Shown here piece by piece: positions 60,901-64,000 of a stretch of DNA of 64,000 bases. The stretch comes from Holothuria scabra (Eukaryota; Echinodermata; Holothuroidea; Aspidochirotida; Holothuriidae). The translations under genes were made by a program, and so were the position numbers. The notes under the pieces are model-generated. The model was not told the DNA's origin, made no database searches, and worked only from the letters and a program-made list of their open reading frames with translations. Location of the stretch: positions 9,383,547 to 9,447,546 of the forward strand of contig CM074193.1 of NCBI GenBank assembly GCA_037179385.1, read 5' to 3'. Position 1 is the stretch's first letter. The number at the start of each line of letters is the position of its first letter.

Positions 60901-61352
60901 TAACGTCAGACCAAACGTGCGGTCTTGTGAAAATTGGGGGCAGCGTAACCTGCCACCCACCTGATGCAGCCCCTGGCTGTACTTCACGAAATAACATTTC
61001 ATTACACGTAGTAAGCCATTACAACATAATGACTAGTGCAAGCAGTACCTCAAGGGTTATGGCATTGCTTAGTTTTGACTCTGTGCTCCATGTGACTCAC
61101 CTAGTCCCTGTGCTAGGTGCATGATATCTTTCAAGATAGATGTGGTCTCACTAGCAGTGAAGTTGCTTTCTTTATGAACACATTCTGACAGTTTCTTCCA
61201 AGAAAGTCCTCTTTCGGCTTTCCTCATCATCTGCCTTCTTCCTTTCTTCACCAGATTCATGTAATCTTCAACATCATTATCCCTGTTTGCTGTGACACCC
61301 CCAAAGGCCCGGAGGGATCCTGTAAGACGTGGTAGGGCCATGATGAAGGAAG
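9793..61352 (-). CDS. ASCC3: ASCC3 helicase gene, 30 coding exons, 3' end missing
   Basis: This gene encodes activating signal cointegrator 1 complex subunit 3. ASCC3 is a 3'-5' Ski2-like helicase with two helicase cassettes, each followed by a Sec63 module. In the known family it works with ASCC2, ASCC1 and TRIP4 to split collided ribosomes, and with ALKBH3 in alkylation repair. The exons join in phase into about 1,720 codons. Cassette 1 has Walker A at 494-501, DEVH at 606-609, GLSATLPN and GRAGRP. Cassette 2 has Walker A at 1344-1351, DEIH at 1448-1451, GLSTALAN and GRAGRP. Every motif needed for ATP hydrolysis is intact in both cassettes. The usual family length is about 2,200 residues, so roughly the last fifth is missing; I found no matching exon between 1 and 9792. 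All introns are GT-AG. No in-frame stop or frameshift was seen. Exon borders were placed by splice consensus, phase and comparison with vertebrate ASCC3 as I know it. Confidence 0.95.
10975..11368. repeat. Minisatellite adjoining exon 29 donor
   Basis: About eight units of roughly 45-55 bp built from ACATTTCATTCAATCATTCA and a CTGTTACCCACAATA block. Two unit types alternate. The array ends at the exon 29 donor and contributes intron bases to it. The rest of this intron (9926-10974) shows nothing I recognise. Confidence 0.8.
11369..11489 (-). CDS. ASCC3: ASCC3 exon 29, cassette 2 motif V
   Basis: Codes residues 1637-1677: [39 protein letters not shown]. Acceptor TTGTAG, donor ACTG|GTATGT, phase 1. 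The donor is the first base pair of a minisatellite of CATTCATACA-type units running to about 10975. Confidence 0.95.
12103..13473 (+). mobile_element. Ty3/gypsy pol fragment, copy 2
   Basis: Near-identical to 4769-6132 by eye, with small indels. The retropepsin ORF (12217-12903) again has [12 protein letters not shown] and [16 protein letters not shown] blocks continue to TTPFGCFEF near 13060, followed by the same unknown segment and the AAACAG/TGCTGTTGGA end. It is antisense to ASCC3 in the intron between exons 28 and 29. It lacks the gag seen upstream of copy 1. Broken reading frame; not active. Confidence 0.8.
13474..13985 (+). mobile_element. LINE 3' end joined to gypsy copy 2
   Basis: Encodes, with frame breaks, [32 protein letters not shown], then [20 protein letters not shown], the C-terminal hallmark (HP..F.LLPSG.R) of CR1/L2/Rex-type LINE ORF2. 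A 3' UTR with a duplicated TTTGTTTCTGTTTTTTGAGA block and a TATCTTATCTTACCTTACCT tail follow. Confidence 0.75.
14780..16560 (-). pseudogene. Unidentified coding-like debris
   Basis: Antisense reading gives [20 protein letters not shown] then [14 protein letters not shown] followed by stops (15095-14960), and [20 protein letters not shown] with GAFLFLG (15480-15370). These look protein-derived but are interrupted. I could not name the source gene. They could be a decayed retrocopy or parts of a transposon. No evidence that they belong to ASCC3. Confidence 0.3.
17483..17620 (-). CDS. ASCC3: ASCC3 exon 28
   Basis: Codes residues 1591-1636: [35 protein letters not shown]. Acceptor TCCCAG, donor CAG|GTAGGT, 46 codons. 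Confidence 0.95.
17749..17893 (-). mobile_element. Truncated tRNA-derived SINE (family S)
   Basis: Matches the body of the S family: CCAGTTTCCAACCAATTGGT, GGCTTGTTTTC, CAAGCACAATGGCAGTAG and TTTTTAGTCTTTGGTATGAC. The tRNA-like head is missing. Confidence 0.65.
18718..18860 (-). CDS. ASCC3: ASCC3 exon 27, cassette 2 motif IV
   Basis: Codes residues 1543-1590: [20 protein letters not shown], motif IV of cassette 2, then [17 protein letters not shown]. Acceptor TTCCAG, donor GAG|GTCAGT. It is separated from exon 26 by a 5.5-kb repeat-filled intron. Confidence 0.95.
18975..19075 (-). repeat. Dispersed repeat R2, partial copy
   Basis: Shares CCATTTAGTC, CCTCTTA..AG.GGG and GGGCATA.TCTACAACCC with 24865-24965 (same orientation), and is related to 60061-60200 in the opposite orientation. 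Confidence 0.6.
19335..19590. repeat. Direct repeat D, left copy
   Basis: Starts at GTTTGGACCATTCATGTGCA and includes TATCTCCATAGGTTTCCAAG, CTTCAGCCATTCCTTC and GAGTTGTCCACATGC. A longer copy is at 23820-24110 in the same orientation. Confidence 0.75.
19955..20490 (+). pseudogene. Inverted N-terminal copy of BEN-like ORF
   Basis: With two or three frame breaks it reads [20 protein letters not shown], a charged coiled-coil-like stretch ([13 protein letters not shown]), then [20 protein letters not shown] and [30 protein letters not shown]. It matches the N-terminal part of the minus-strand units at 20790-22130 but lies head to head with them. Confidence 0.6.
20790..22130 (-). pseudogene. Three tandem BEN-like coding fragments
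   Basis: Three head-to-tail units with a period of about 487 bp (equivalent points near 20804, 21292 and 21778). The best unit reads [20 protein letters not shown], a proline-rich linker, then [60 protein letters not shown]. The pattern ELxxGIxI...A..FELFx..ELKNYNxxG...KALLELE resembles a BEN domain, a DNA-binding fold found in nuclear proteins and in some viral and mobile-element proteins. All units are frame-broken. Located in the intron between ASCC3 exons 26 and 27. The BEN assignment is by pattern only. Confidence 0.5.
22131..23815. other. No gene recognised
   Basis: Intron sequence with short unsupported ORFs on both strands. A stretch near 23180-23330 repeats ACTCACT/AGTGAA-type words. 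No domain recognised. Confidence 0.4.
23820..24110. repeat. Direct repeat D, right copy
   Basis: About 290 bp, roughly 85 percent like 19335-19590 by eye, with a 30-bp extra AT-rich insertion. The two copies are about 4.5 kb apart and bracket the BEN-like array. Confidence 0.75.
24369..24489 (-). CDS. ASCC3: ASCC3 exon 26
   Basis: Codes residues 1503-1543: [40 protein letters not shown]. Acceptor TTGTAG, donor CAAG|GTAAAT, phase 1. Confidence 0.95.
24865..24965 (-). repeat. Dispersed repeat R2
   Basis: Carries CCTCTTATGACAGGGGGTGA and GGGCATAGTCTACAACCCCC, shared with 18975-19075. The preceding AACACACCAACACGAATGTG block resembles 54495-54520. Confidence 0.6.
25408..25553 (-). CDS. ASCC3: ASCC3 exon 25, cassette 2 motif III
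   Basis: Codes residues 1454-1502: [20 protein letters not shown] and motif III variant [18 protein letters not shown], which has STA instead of SAT as usual for this cassette in ASCC3. Acceptor TTTCAG, donor CAG|GTGGGA. Confidence 0.96.
26684..26850 (-). CDS. ASCC3: ASCC3 exon 24, cassette 2 DEIH box
   Basis: Codes residues 1398-1454: [36 protein letters not shown] and the Walker B motif [10 protein letters not shown] (D1448-H1451). Acceptor TTGAAG, donor CTAG|GTAAGG. Confidence 0.96.
27027..27042. repeat. Poly-G run
   Basis: A G homopolymer of about 14 bases in the intron between exons 23 and 24. Length is likely unstable or uncertain in assembly. Confidence 0.8.
27724..27809 (-). CDS. 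ASCC3: ASCC3 exon 23, cassette 2 motif Ia
   Basis: Codes residues 1370-1398: [20 protein letters not shown], the motif Ia block, near-identical to vertebrates. Short exon of 86 nt, acceptor TATCAG, donor AAAC|GTAAGT, phase 2. Confidence 0.95.
28470..28512. repeat. CACCCC tract followed by A-rich tract
   Basis: CCCCACCCCACCCC directly followed by a purine-rich AAAAAAAAAGAAAAGAAAAAAAGA tract, in the 2.3-kb intron between exons 22 and 23. The rest of that intron holds only the minisatellite at 29503-29710. Confidence 0.6.
29503..29710. repeat. Minisatellite, about 41-43 bp x 5
   Basis: Units contain CATACCTAATACTCAAAA, CTGCCAGGGGAGGGGG and ATATGT. Five copies with small changes. Confidence 0.88.
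30141..30269 (-). CDS. ASCC3: ASCC3 exon 22, cassette 2 Walker A
   Basis: Codes residues 1327-1369: [16 protein letters not shown] then [16 protein letters not shown], with K1350 and T1351 in motif I of the second cassette. Acceptor CTCCAG, donor AAA|GTAAGT, 43 codons. Confidence 0.97.
31012..31103 (-). CDS. ASCC3: ASCC3 exon 21, linker to cassette 2
   Basis: Codes residues 1296-1326: [15 protein letters not shown]...[10 protein letters not shown], the conserved lead-in to the second helicase cassette. Acceptor TTTCAG, donor CAG|GTAAAT. Confidence 0.95.
31297..31452. repeat. 34-bp tandem repeat spanning exon 20 donor
   Basis: Units begin at 31297 (33 bp), 31330, 31364, 31398 and 31432. The last unit is the 3' end of exon 20. 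Each unit boundary aligns with the real donor ACAG|GTATGT. At 31330 the donor sequence is retained, at 31364 it is AA|GTATGT, and at 31398 the GT is mutated. Confidence 0.88.
31325..31332 (-). promoter_or_regulatory. Candidate alternative 5' splice site for exon 20
   Basis: Reading on the minus strand, CTTACAG|GTATGTC is as good a match to the donor consensus as the site at 31432. It is 102 nt (three repeat units) downstream, the frame is open throughout, and its use would add 34 residues (ending RHPPLT) in frame. Predicted from sequence only. Confidence 0.5.
31432..31600 (-). CDS. ASCC3: ASCC3 exon 20, donor inside tandem repeats
   Basis: Codes residues 1240-1296: [28 protein letters not shown] and [14 protein letters not shown], the end of Sec63 module 1. 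Acceptor TTTCAG, donor ACAG|GTATGT, phase 1. The last bases of the exon and its donor are one unit of a 34-bp tandem array that continues into the intron, so alternative in-frame donor use is possible (see findings). Confidence 0.94.
31741..31935. repeat. Minisatellite, about 38 bp x 5
   Basis: Units of TAGTTGCCCTTGACAATATC plus TTGAATGTTATGTAATTAA. Open on the minus strand as [13 protein letters not shown] repeats, which is a by-product and not a gene. Confidence 0.88.
32668..32921 (-). CDS. ASCC3: ASCC3 exon 19, Sec63 module 1 C-terminal part
   Basis: Codes residues 1155-1239: IQ-type block [44 protein letters not shown]. These are the FN3/Ig-like part of the Sec63 module. Acceptor TGACAG, donor CAG|GTATGA. 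Confidence 0.96.
33336..33557 (+). mobile_element. tRNA-derived SINE (family S), plus strand
   Basis: The head reads TGGTCAAGGTTAGAGCATCA (A-box-like), then a weakened B-box region (GGGAATTTGAGTCCTGG). The body has GGAACCTACTG, AACAAGCCAGTGAGCCACAA and CTGGGCCTTAAAACTTCATC. It matches the reverse complement of the copies at 47606, 59118 and 60684. The tail is the pentamer array that follows. Confidence 0.78.
33558..33604. repeat. (AGTCC/AATCC)n pentamer tail
   Basis: Nine or so pentamers, AGTCC then AATCC, directly at the 3' end of the SINE, as expected for a SINE tail. Confidence 0.85.
33709..33934 (-). CDS. ASCC3: ASCC3 exon 18, Sec63 module 1
   Basis: Codes residues 1080-1155: [36 protein letters not shown] and [10 protein letters not shown]. 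Acceptor CTGCAG, donor ATAG|GTTTGA (weak, non-consensus after GT), phase 1. Confidence 0.93.
34269..34400. repeat. 20-bp minisatellite, about 6.5 copies
   Basis: Unit TCCCCATCGTGCAATAGTAG, nearly perfect, with two or three single-base changes. Confidence 0.93.
35026..35196. mobile_element. Fold-back (hairpin) element
   Basis: Left arm 35026-35104 and right arm 35118-35196 are inverted repeats, about 80 percent alike by eye, around a 13-bp loop. Matching blocks include AACAAATAATGAATG with CATTCATTATTTGT, GTGAATTATT-type blocks, and CTCTATTCAAC with GTTGAATAGA. Likely a short MITE. No target duplication was identified. Confidence 0.75.
35637..35813 (-). CDS. ASCC3: ASCC3 exon 17, Sec63 module 1
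   Basis: Codes residues 1021-1079: [10 protein letters not shown], then [20 protein letters not shown] and [10 protein letters not shown], closely matching [30 protein letters not shown] of vertebrates. Acceptor ATTCAG, donor CAG|GTTAGT, 59 codons. Confidence 0.95.
36217..36219. repeat. Target-site duplication TTA, left
   Basis: The 3-bp TTA before the left TIR is matched by TTA at 38904-38906 after the right TIR, as expected for PIF/Harbinger insertions. Confidence 0.75.
38319..38400 (+). pseudogene. U2 snRNA 5' end, tandemly duplicated and truncated
   Basis: 38319-38347 matches U2 snRNA positions 1-29 with one change. 38349-38400 repeats from position 1 and extends to about position 52 with two changes, including the branch-point-pairing GTAGTA. 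Sequence then departs abruptly from U2: stem-loops IIa/IIb, the Sm site and stems III-IV are absent. It cannot function as a spliceosomal RNA. It is a U2-headed chimera inside the Harbinger-like element. Confidence 0.88.
38401..38855 (+). other. GC-rich structured segment behind U2 head
   Basis: Clearly richer in GC and CpG than the flanking intron. Hairpins can be read directly: CCG...CCCT/AGGG...CGG (38553-38579 region, around 38533-38579), GGAC/GTCC (38562-38580), and GGGCGT-TGCG-ACGCCC (38825-38840). It contains TGATGAAA and GTCTGA words near 38435 that resemble C and D boxes, but spacing and context do not make a convincing snoRNA. No coding potential seen. It may be the body of a U2-headed SINE or an unknown RNA. 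Confidence 0.4.
39622..39873 (-). CDS. ASCC3: ASCC3 exon 16, start of Sec63 module 1
   Basis: Codes residues 937-1020 with [33 protein letters not shown] and AEEFQQIK, the opening helices of the first Sec63 (Brl) domain. Acceptor AATTAG, donor AAG|GTAATA, 84 codons. It lies between the two transposon-bearing introns. Confidence 0.95.
40064..40071. repeat. Target-site duplication CTGATTTA, left
   Basis: Exact 8-bp match to 44763-44770 on the other side of the element, the duplication length of hAT insertions. Confidence 0.92.
41228..44092 (-). pseudogene. hAT-like transposase with one in-frame stop
   Basis: Two long ORFs (44092-42938, 384 codons; 42865-41228, 545 codons) are in the same frame. 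They are separated by a single TGA at 42940-42938 and 24 open codons, giving about 954 codons overall. The N-terminal part has a BED/C2H2-like finger (C51, C54, H66, H71), a Ser/Lys-rich nuclear-type linker with [18 protein letters not shown], and a second Cys/His cluster ([13 protein letters not shown]). The second ORF continues from [20 protein letters not shown] (first catalytic-D region) through [30 protein letters not shown] and [14 protein letters not shown]. It ends in a helical region [15 protein letters not shown]. The order (zinc finger, RNase-H-like core with D and an H/W-type helical insert, C-terminal helices) fits hAT-type transposases. It could also be a host-like gene of an uncharacterised invertebrate family. 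The stop may be a true nonsense mutation or a sequencing difference. Confidence 0.7.
44093..44744 (-). promoter_or_regulatory. 5' non-coding part of hAT-like element
   Basis: About 650 bp upstream of the transposase ORF, ending at the TIR. Presumed to hold its promoter and transposase-binding subterminal motifs (TTTCCCGGCAATGA near 44716). No TATA box was identified with confidence. Confidence 0.4.
44763..44770. repeat. Target-site duplication CTGATTTA, right
   Basis: Partner of 40064-40071. Confidence 0.92.
45110..45229 (-). CDS. ASCC3: ASCC3 exon 15, winged-helix region
   Basis: Codes residues 897-936: [20 protein letters not shown] and [13 protein letters not shown], the ratchet/winged-helix segment after cassette 1. 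Acceptor CTCTAG, donor CAG|GTAAGC, 40 codons. The intron that follows carries the hAT-like transposon. Confidence 0.95.
45940..46164 (-). CDS. ASCC3: ASCC3 exon 14, cassette 1 motif VI
   Basis: Codes residues 822-896: [12 protein letters not shown], the arginine-finger motif [17 protein letters not shown], and [15 protein letters not shown] leading into the winged-helix part. Acceptor TCCAAG, donor GAG|GTAATT, 75 codons. Confidence 0.97.
46953..47144 (-). CDS. ASCC3: ASCC3 exon 13, cassette 1 motifs IVa-V
   Basis: Codes residues 758-821: [13 protein letters not shown] and [18 protein letters not shown], the motif V region of Ski2-like helicases. Acceptor ATGCAG, donor AAG|GTATGT, 64 codons. 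Confidence 0.97.
47606..47843 (-). mobile_element. tRNA-derived SINE (family S), full copy
   Basis: On the minus strand the head reads TTGGTCTAACGGTAGAGCAT (A box), then CTCTCGTGCTGAAGG in the anticodon-arm position and GGGTTCGATTTCC (B box). The body follows with AAAAATGGAACC, AGTGAGCCACAACC and a tail in GTAAAACTCTATCTAAG. Pol III boxes look intact, but this is not a tRNA gene: no acceptor-stem pairing closes it. Confidence 0.85.
48030..48150 (-). mobile_element. SINE family S, fragment
   Basis: Contains TTAGATGAGGATTTACAG, GACCAACTTG, TCACTTCCTTTTTACCAGTT and GTGGTTCCCTGG, matching the 3' half of the S family. Confidence 0.5.
48229..48363 (-). CDS. ASCC3: ASCC3 exon 12, cassette 1 motif IV
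   Basis: Codes residues 713-757, starting with [15 protein letters not shown] (motif IV, start of the second RecA domain). Acceptor TCAAAG, donor CAG|GTTTGT, 45 codons. Confidence 0.94.
49040..49288 (-). CDS. ASCC3: ASCC3 exon 11, cassette 1 motif III
   Basis: Codes residues 630-712 with motif [19 protein letters not shown], the [14 protein letters not shown] block and MDEVCYEKV, all near-identical to the vertebrate protein. Acceptor TCACAG, donor CAG|GTGAGT, 83 codons. Confidence 0.97.
50152..50316 (-). CDS. ASCC3: ASCC3 exon 10, cassette 1 DEVH box
   Basis: Codes residues 575-629. It holds [13 protein letters not shown] and the Walker B motif [13 protein letters not shown] (D606-H609), needed for ATP hydrolysis. 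Acceptor CTATAG, donor CAG|GTAGGT, 55 codons. Confidence 0.97.
50884..51024 (-). CDS. ASCC3: ASCC3 exon 9, motif Ia region
   Basis: Codes residues 528-574: [14 protein letters not shown] (motif Ia) and [15 protein letters not shown] (motif Ib region), which contact the nucleic-acid strand in Ski2-like helicases. Acceptor TAACAG, donor CAG|GTGAGT, 47 codons. Confidence 0.96.
51248..51448 (-). CDS. ASCC3: ASCC3 exon 8, cassette 1 Q motif and Walker A
   Basis: Codes residues 461-527. It holds the Q-motif-like block [13 protein letters not shown] and motif [10 protein letters not shown], with catalytic K500 and T501, the ATP-binding loop of the first RecA domain. Acceptor GTAAAG, donor AAG|GTAAGA, 67 codons. 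Confidence 0.97.
52406..52531 (-). CDS. ASCC3: ASCC3 coding exon 7, linker before cassette 1
   Basis: Codes residues 419-460: [21 protein letters not shown] at the start and LVPISMLDE at the end, equivalent to the human ILPEGIQREN...YEEVRIP segment. It is exactly 42 codons, phase 0 at both ends. Acceptor CCCAAG, donor GAG|GTATGC. Confidence 0.9.
53620..53761 (-). CDS. ASCC3: ASCC3 coding exon 6
   Basis: Codes residues 371-418 with [22 protein letters not shown], aligning to the human YPHVYDSQAEAMKTSAFIAGAK block. Acceptor GCACAG, donor AAAG|GTTTGT (a weaker donor), phase 0. Confidence 0.92.
54955..55088 (-). CDS. ASCC3: ASCC3 coding exon 5, charged helix
   Basis: Codes residues 327-371, a highly charged segment ([18 protein letters not shown]) matching YRREEKRIARREKK of vertebrate ASCC3 and probably a long helix. 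It ends in [10 protein letters not shown]. Acceptor TTCCAG, donor AGAG|GTGAGT, phase 2. Confidence 0.92.
57270..57713. repeat. Dispersed repeat with TGACCT-rich repeats and CA tail
   Basis: Three internal repeats with a TTTGACCTCTGGTGACC-type core (near 57320, 57425, 57570), followed by ACCAAATTCAAGTTCCATCC, GTTGAGTTAGAGCGTACC, then (CA)n. A diverged relative lies near 47370-47560 (AACCTTTGACCTCCTCAG, ACACCAAGTATGAGATA). It contains TGACCTTTGACCTT at 57342-57355, a DR1-type pair of nuclear-receptor half-sites. Confidence 0.7.
57714..57757. repeat. (CA)n microsatellite
   Basis: About 20 CA dinucleotides with two interruptions, terminating the repeat at 57270. Confidence 0.92.
57973..58031 (-). 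CDS. ASCC3: ASCC3 coding exon 4 (59 nt)
   Basis: A very short exon coding residues 307-326, ending in [11 protein letters not shown], the counterpart of human NYGCQVTIQ. Acceptor CATCAG, donor CAG|GTAAGG. Too short to be seen as an ORF; it is supported by phase (1 to 0) and the conserved peptide. Confidence 0.87.
58635..58746 (-). CDS. ASCC3: ASCC3 coding exon 3
   Basis: Codes residues 270-307, [20 protein letters not shown] and onward, matching the ASCC3 segment LFELLGPEGLELIEKLL. Acceptor CCATAG, donor ACAG|GTACAG, phase 1. Confidence 0.9.
59118..59344 (-). mobile_element. tRNA-derived SINE (family S), diverged copy
   Basis: Minus strand: TGGTTGAGTGGTTAGAACAT head with a damaged B box (GGAGTTTAACC), then AATGGAACCTATTGCCATTG, GTGAGCCACACC and CTGAGCGGTAAAACC. 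Confidence 0.75.
59415..59980 (-). CDS. ASCC3: ASCC3 coding exon 2, N-terminal region
   Basis: Codes residues 81-269, the longest exon found. This is the poorly conserved, partly acidic and serine-rich N-terminal region of ASCC3 ([18 protein letters not shown]), ending in the conserved SNDELQNE. The acceptor is ATTATAG and the donor GAG|GTGAGT, phase 0. In human ASCC3 the N-terminal region contacts ASCC2; that contact is inferred here from the family. Confidence 0.9.
60061..60240 (+). repeat. Dispersed repeat R2, plus-strand copy
   Basis: Contains CCTGTTGAAAGAGGCAACTA, GATTTGAATGGCATTTGAAA and CACATTTGCACTGGTGTG, counterparts of the reverse complement of 24800-24965. Confidence 0.55.
60684..60924 (-). 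mobile_element. tRNA-derived SINE (family S)
   Basis: Minus strand: TTTGGTCTGACGTTAGAGTA head, GGGTTCGATTCCCAG B box (close to the tRNA consensus), the body GAACCTTCTTCCATTG and AGTGAGCCACAACTGC, and the tail GGCCATAAAACTCCATCTAA. Confidence 0.83.
61101..61352 (-). CDS. ASCC3: ASCC3 coding exon 1 with start codon
   Basis: Codes residues 1-80, opening with [13 protein letters not shown], which matches the conserved ASCC3 N-terminus. The ATG is at 61341-61339. An ORF extension upstream (to 61401) is not used because a good acceptor (pyrimidine tract then TTCTAG) ends at 61353, leaving 11 nt of 5' UTR in this exon. That implies at least one upstream non-coding exon. The donor is CTAG|GTGAGT, phase 1. 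Confidence 0.88.
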
Positions 61353-64000
61353 CTAGAATAGAAGTCAAAGGAACTTTCATCAATGGCATATTTTTTCTCA
61401 AATTTTTATAAATATTCCATATTATTGTAGGTCAAGCTAGACTTCACTACAGTGTCTAATTTGACACTACATTCAGTTGTAATTAAGGTTACCTGTTTAC
61501 AGCACTGTAGTGTGCAGCAGTTATTTGGGTTGGTGAATTGATAATGTCTTTGTGAAGGCATCTGCGTACTACATTATAAAAATAACCATCCCTGTTCTTT
61601 CAGTAATGAGTAGTTGAATACAGCCCCATTGGGATACATTTTGTCAGGAGAGAAGGCTTGGTCTTAGCCAGCCCCCCTTCCTCTAGCCTTCTTTGAGATG
61701 GCCAAATAAGAAAAGGCTACAAATTCAAAATTGAACTATTTTGTAACATTTTAAAGTAATTTTATGCAAGGACCAAGTTTCCTACCAGATATCTGCAGTA
61801 AAATATTGTGTTCTTAGACGTATGCAAAAAGCCAGTGAAAAAATCAAGCAGGGATCTCGTCCTAAGTTGAGGTTGCCAATGTGAACAAAATTCCACCTTA
61901 ATGGCTTGACAACCAAGACCTACAGGGTTGTAGGTGGCAGAGTGGTTGTTCCTGCTGCTGTGCACCATGATCATATGTGCATGGCTTCAAATTTCGACTC
62001 AACTTACGTGGGTTTTTCTCCAGGTACACTGACTCTCTCCCAATTGGCATTATGCTTGCCACTACAGTCAGTTGCCCAGTGGACAAAAGTCCTGCATTGC
62101 ACTGAACCACCCTTGGATGGAGCAAGTAACTAACCAACTTTGCCCTGCAGGGCTGTTGTGGCTTTAAACCCCTCCCCCTGAACATTATGAGGACAAAAGT
62201 TCCATAAAGTCCCCCACTACTGATGAAAAAAAATTCCTTCTTATTTCTCAGCAAAATTTTTCTCAATTTGCATCCATTTTAATTGCAGAAAATTCTGTCT
62301 TTTCATATGCTAAAGTGCACCAAATTGCATTTCAAGAGTGTTGAAATTGCAAAACTGAGGTGGGCACCCCCTCCCCTCATTCCCCTTCCCCAAGCAGGTG
62401 ATCATACTTCAGACCTCCTATGGAAAAAATTCTGGATCCACACCTCAAAATTTAAATAAAATTTGGGTACTTAATTTCAAAAGGAGAGAGGGCAAACCCC
62501 CTCCTCCATGGGAGTGATCCACCACCAGACTGTAGATACTTCAAAGGTGGATCTAAAACTGGCTTCTCGGAACTTGATTGCTTAAAACTATTGGCTACGG
62601 AATTATGTAGCTAACTAGGAGTAGTACAATAGCATGACAGCATCACTACAGCAGCTAGTTCTTACTCTCAGATCCAGTTGTTCCCAAACTTCTCATGGTA
62701 TTTATTGATGATTAAGCTCTGCTACTGGCTAATGCTAATGGCAGACAGTAGGCACTAGGGTTGTCACCAGGCCATTTTGAGAGTTGGGTAATGGGGTTTA
62801 AGGGGTAGGGAATGTCCTCTTCGGCTTCCCCACTGACAAATTTCTGCAGATTGAAGAAAGCTTAGATTAAAACATGAAACTATCACTCAATTCTTAAGAA
62901 ATCTTAAAATTTTATTCAGTTAGGGTAAGAAGTGCAAGGCGGTGATGCTAAAACTGATGGTGAGTACTGGGCTGAGTTTTTTGAAAAGAAAAGAGAAGGT
63001 TTAATTTGAAAAGAGAATGTTTAATTTTTTGCCCACATTTGATGTGTGAACAGTTCCACATTCCAACAGGTCAAATTTTCTCATACTGAATGTATTGACC
63101 CTAATGTTTAATGTCTAAAAGGAAACAGCGTGTGCAAGGTTGTGGAAATTAACATTAAAATGTGTCTTCCTGGAAAAACTGTTGGAAATTTAAGGTGGGT
63201 TTACATTCTTTGACCATTATAGTGTCTAATAATCAAAAAAATAGCATGTACAGAGAAAAGTTTGTCTAAGCTACCTCTTAGAGTGCAGGAAATGGCACTA
63301 GTTCTCAGTCTCTCCTTATAGGTATACTGTACTAAAAATAAGTTTTGTTCAAAACACCCTAAAAATTTATATCCTCAAGGCAAATTTTTAAGTTTTGTTC
63401 AAAACACACTTTGCCTAATACATTTTTTACATTCAAATTTCATGTCCCAAAGGAGGTGCAAGCCGAGAGGGGTTGAAGGCATTTGACTGGGGGGGCTCTT
63501 TCCCCTGCCCCCCTTCTTACCACAACTTCTGCAGCAAAGTGACAATTGGTGTTTTGAATCATTCATGAGGGTCAGGCGATTATAAAAAGACATTGCAGGG
63601 TGCAGTACTCATGAAATTGCTGTATTTTCCTTTCATATCAAACCTGATACAGTAAACAATGTCACCCTTAACATTCACAATAAATCAGTCATGGTAGATT
63701 ATGTTGGATAATGATGTGAAGAAGTGTTGTTGTTCACTTTATATAATAACTAGGTGCTTATTGGGATGGTACTAATTCAGAAGTGGCATACCTATGCATA
63801 CACCTGTAGCCAGATTATGCACATGCATGTACGGTATCCCTACCCCTAACCCAGTATTACTAGGCATGTGCAACACTAACCCTATTTACTATACATGTGT
63901 ACGTACCTCTAACCTCATTAATGCATATATATAACCCTAACCCTATAACTGGTTACTTATTGGGTATGTAATCATTATGACAATTGATGGTGGGCCCAGG
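61353..64000. other. 5' side of ASCC3, no proven exon
   Basis: Because exon 1 has an internal acceptor, an upstream non-coding exon is expected here or beyond the window. Possible donors on the minus strand (for example near 63790 and 63907) cannot be told from chance. There is no CpG-rich block or clear TATA box. Apart from the SINE at 61900 I see only AT-rich intergenic or intronic sequence, with short CCCTAACCC words at 63820-63945. Confidence 0.5.
61900..62135 (+). mobile_element. Second tRNA-like SINE family
   Basis: TGGCAGAGTGGTTGTTCC resembles a tRNA A box, and GGCTTCAAATTTCGACTC is a B-box-like block. TACGTGGGTTTTTCTCCAGG then follows, a motif common in animal SINE bodies. Distinct from family S. 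Confidence 0.5.

Noticed and set aside
61342..61401. Upstream in-frame ATG extension of ASCC3 exon 1
   Set aside because: A good splice acceptor lies between it and the conserved MALPRLTG start, and the extra peptide has no counterpart in ASCC3.

Overview
The window is nuclear DNA from an animal. It has large introns bounded by GT-AG, one long multi-exon gene, tRNA-derived SINEs, degenerate LINE and Ty3/gypsy fragments, and at least three classes of cut-and-paste DNA transposon. The many palindromic TAGGCCTA-type tracts, the CA-tailed repeats and the protein similarity suggest a marine invertebrate deuterostome, perhaps an echinoderm such as a sea cucumber. That placement is an inference.

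The only host gene I can support is ASCC3, on the minus strand. It encodes the large Ski2-like RNA/DNA helicase of the ASC-1 complex (ribosome quality control trigger, alkylation repair). I placed 30 coding exons between 61341 (start codon) and 9793. Reading phase is continuous across all of them, giving about 1,720 codons. They cover the N-terminal region, the complete first helicase cassette (Walker A K500, DEVH 606-609, GRAGRP), the first Sec63 module, and the second cassette as far as its GRAGRP motif (Walker A K1350, DEIH 1448-1451). The remaining C-terminal part, mainly the second Sec63 module, was not found to the left of 9793 and probably lies outside the window.

Layout: 1-2925 is a decayed Merlin-type transposon whose ends are arrays of AT-rich repeats in opposite orientation. 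3290-6140 is a broken Ty3/gypsy element with an SGNH-like ORF, gag, protease and part of RT, ending in an unidentified segment. 8046-9330 is a decayed LINE. From 9793 to 61352 everything lies within the ASCC3 locus. Its introns hold a second gypsy copy joined to a LINE 3' end (12.1-14.0 kb), a tandem array of BEN-like coding fragments (20-22 kb), several minisatellites, a fold-back element (35.0-35.2 kb), a 2,684-bp PIF/Harbinger-like element (36220-38903) containing U2 snRNA 5' sequence, a 4,691-bp hAT-like element (40072-44762) with TIRs, 8-bp TSD and a nearly intact transposase, and SINEs. 61353-64000 is the 5' side of ASCC3 (UTR intron or promoter region), with no exon I can prove.

Most notable are the two element boundaries defined to the base in introns of the same gene, the U2-headed GC-rich passenger inside the Harbinger-like element, and a 34-bp tandem repeat that has duplicated a 5' splice site of ASCC3 in frame.
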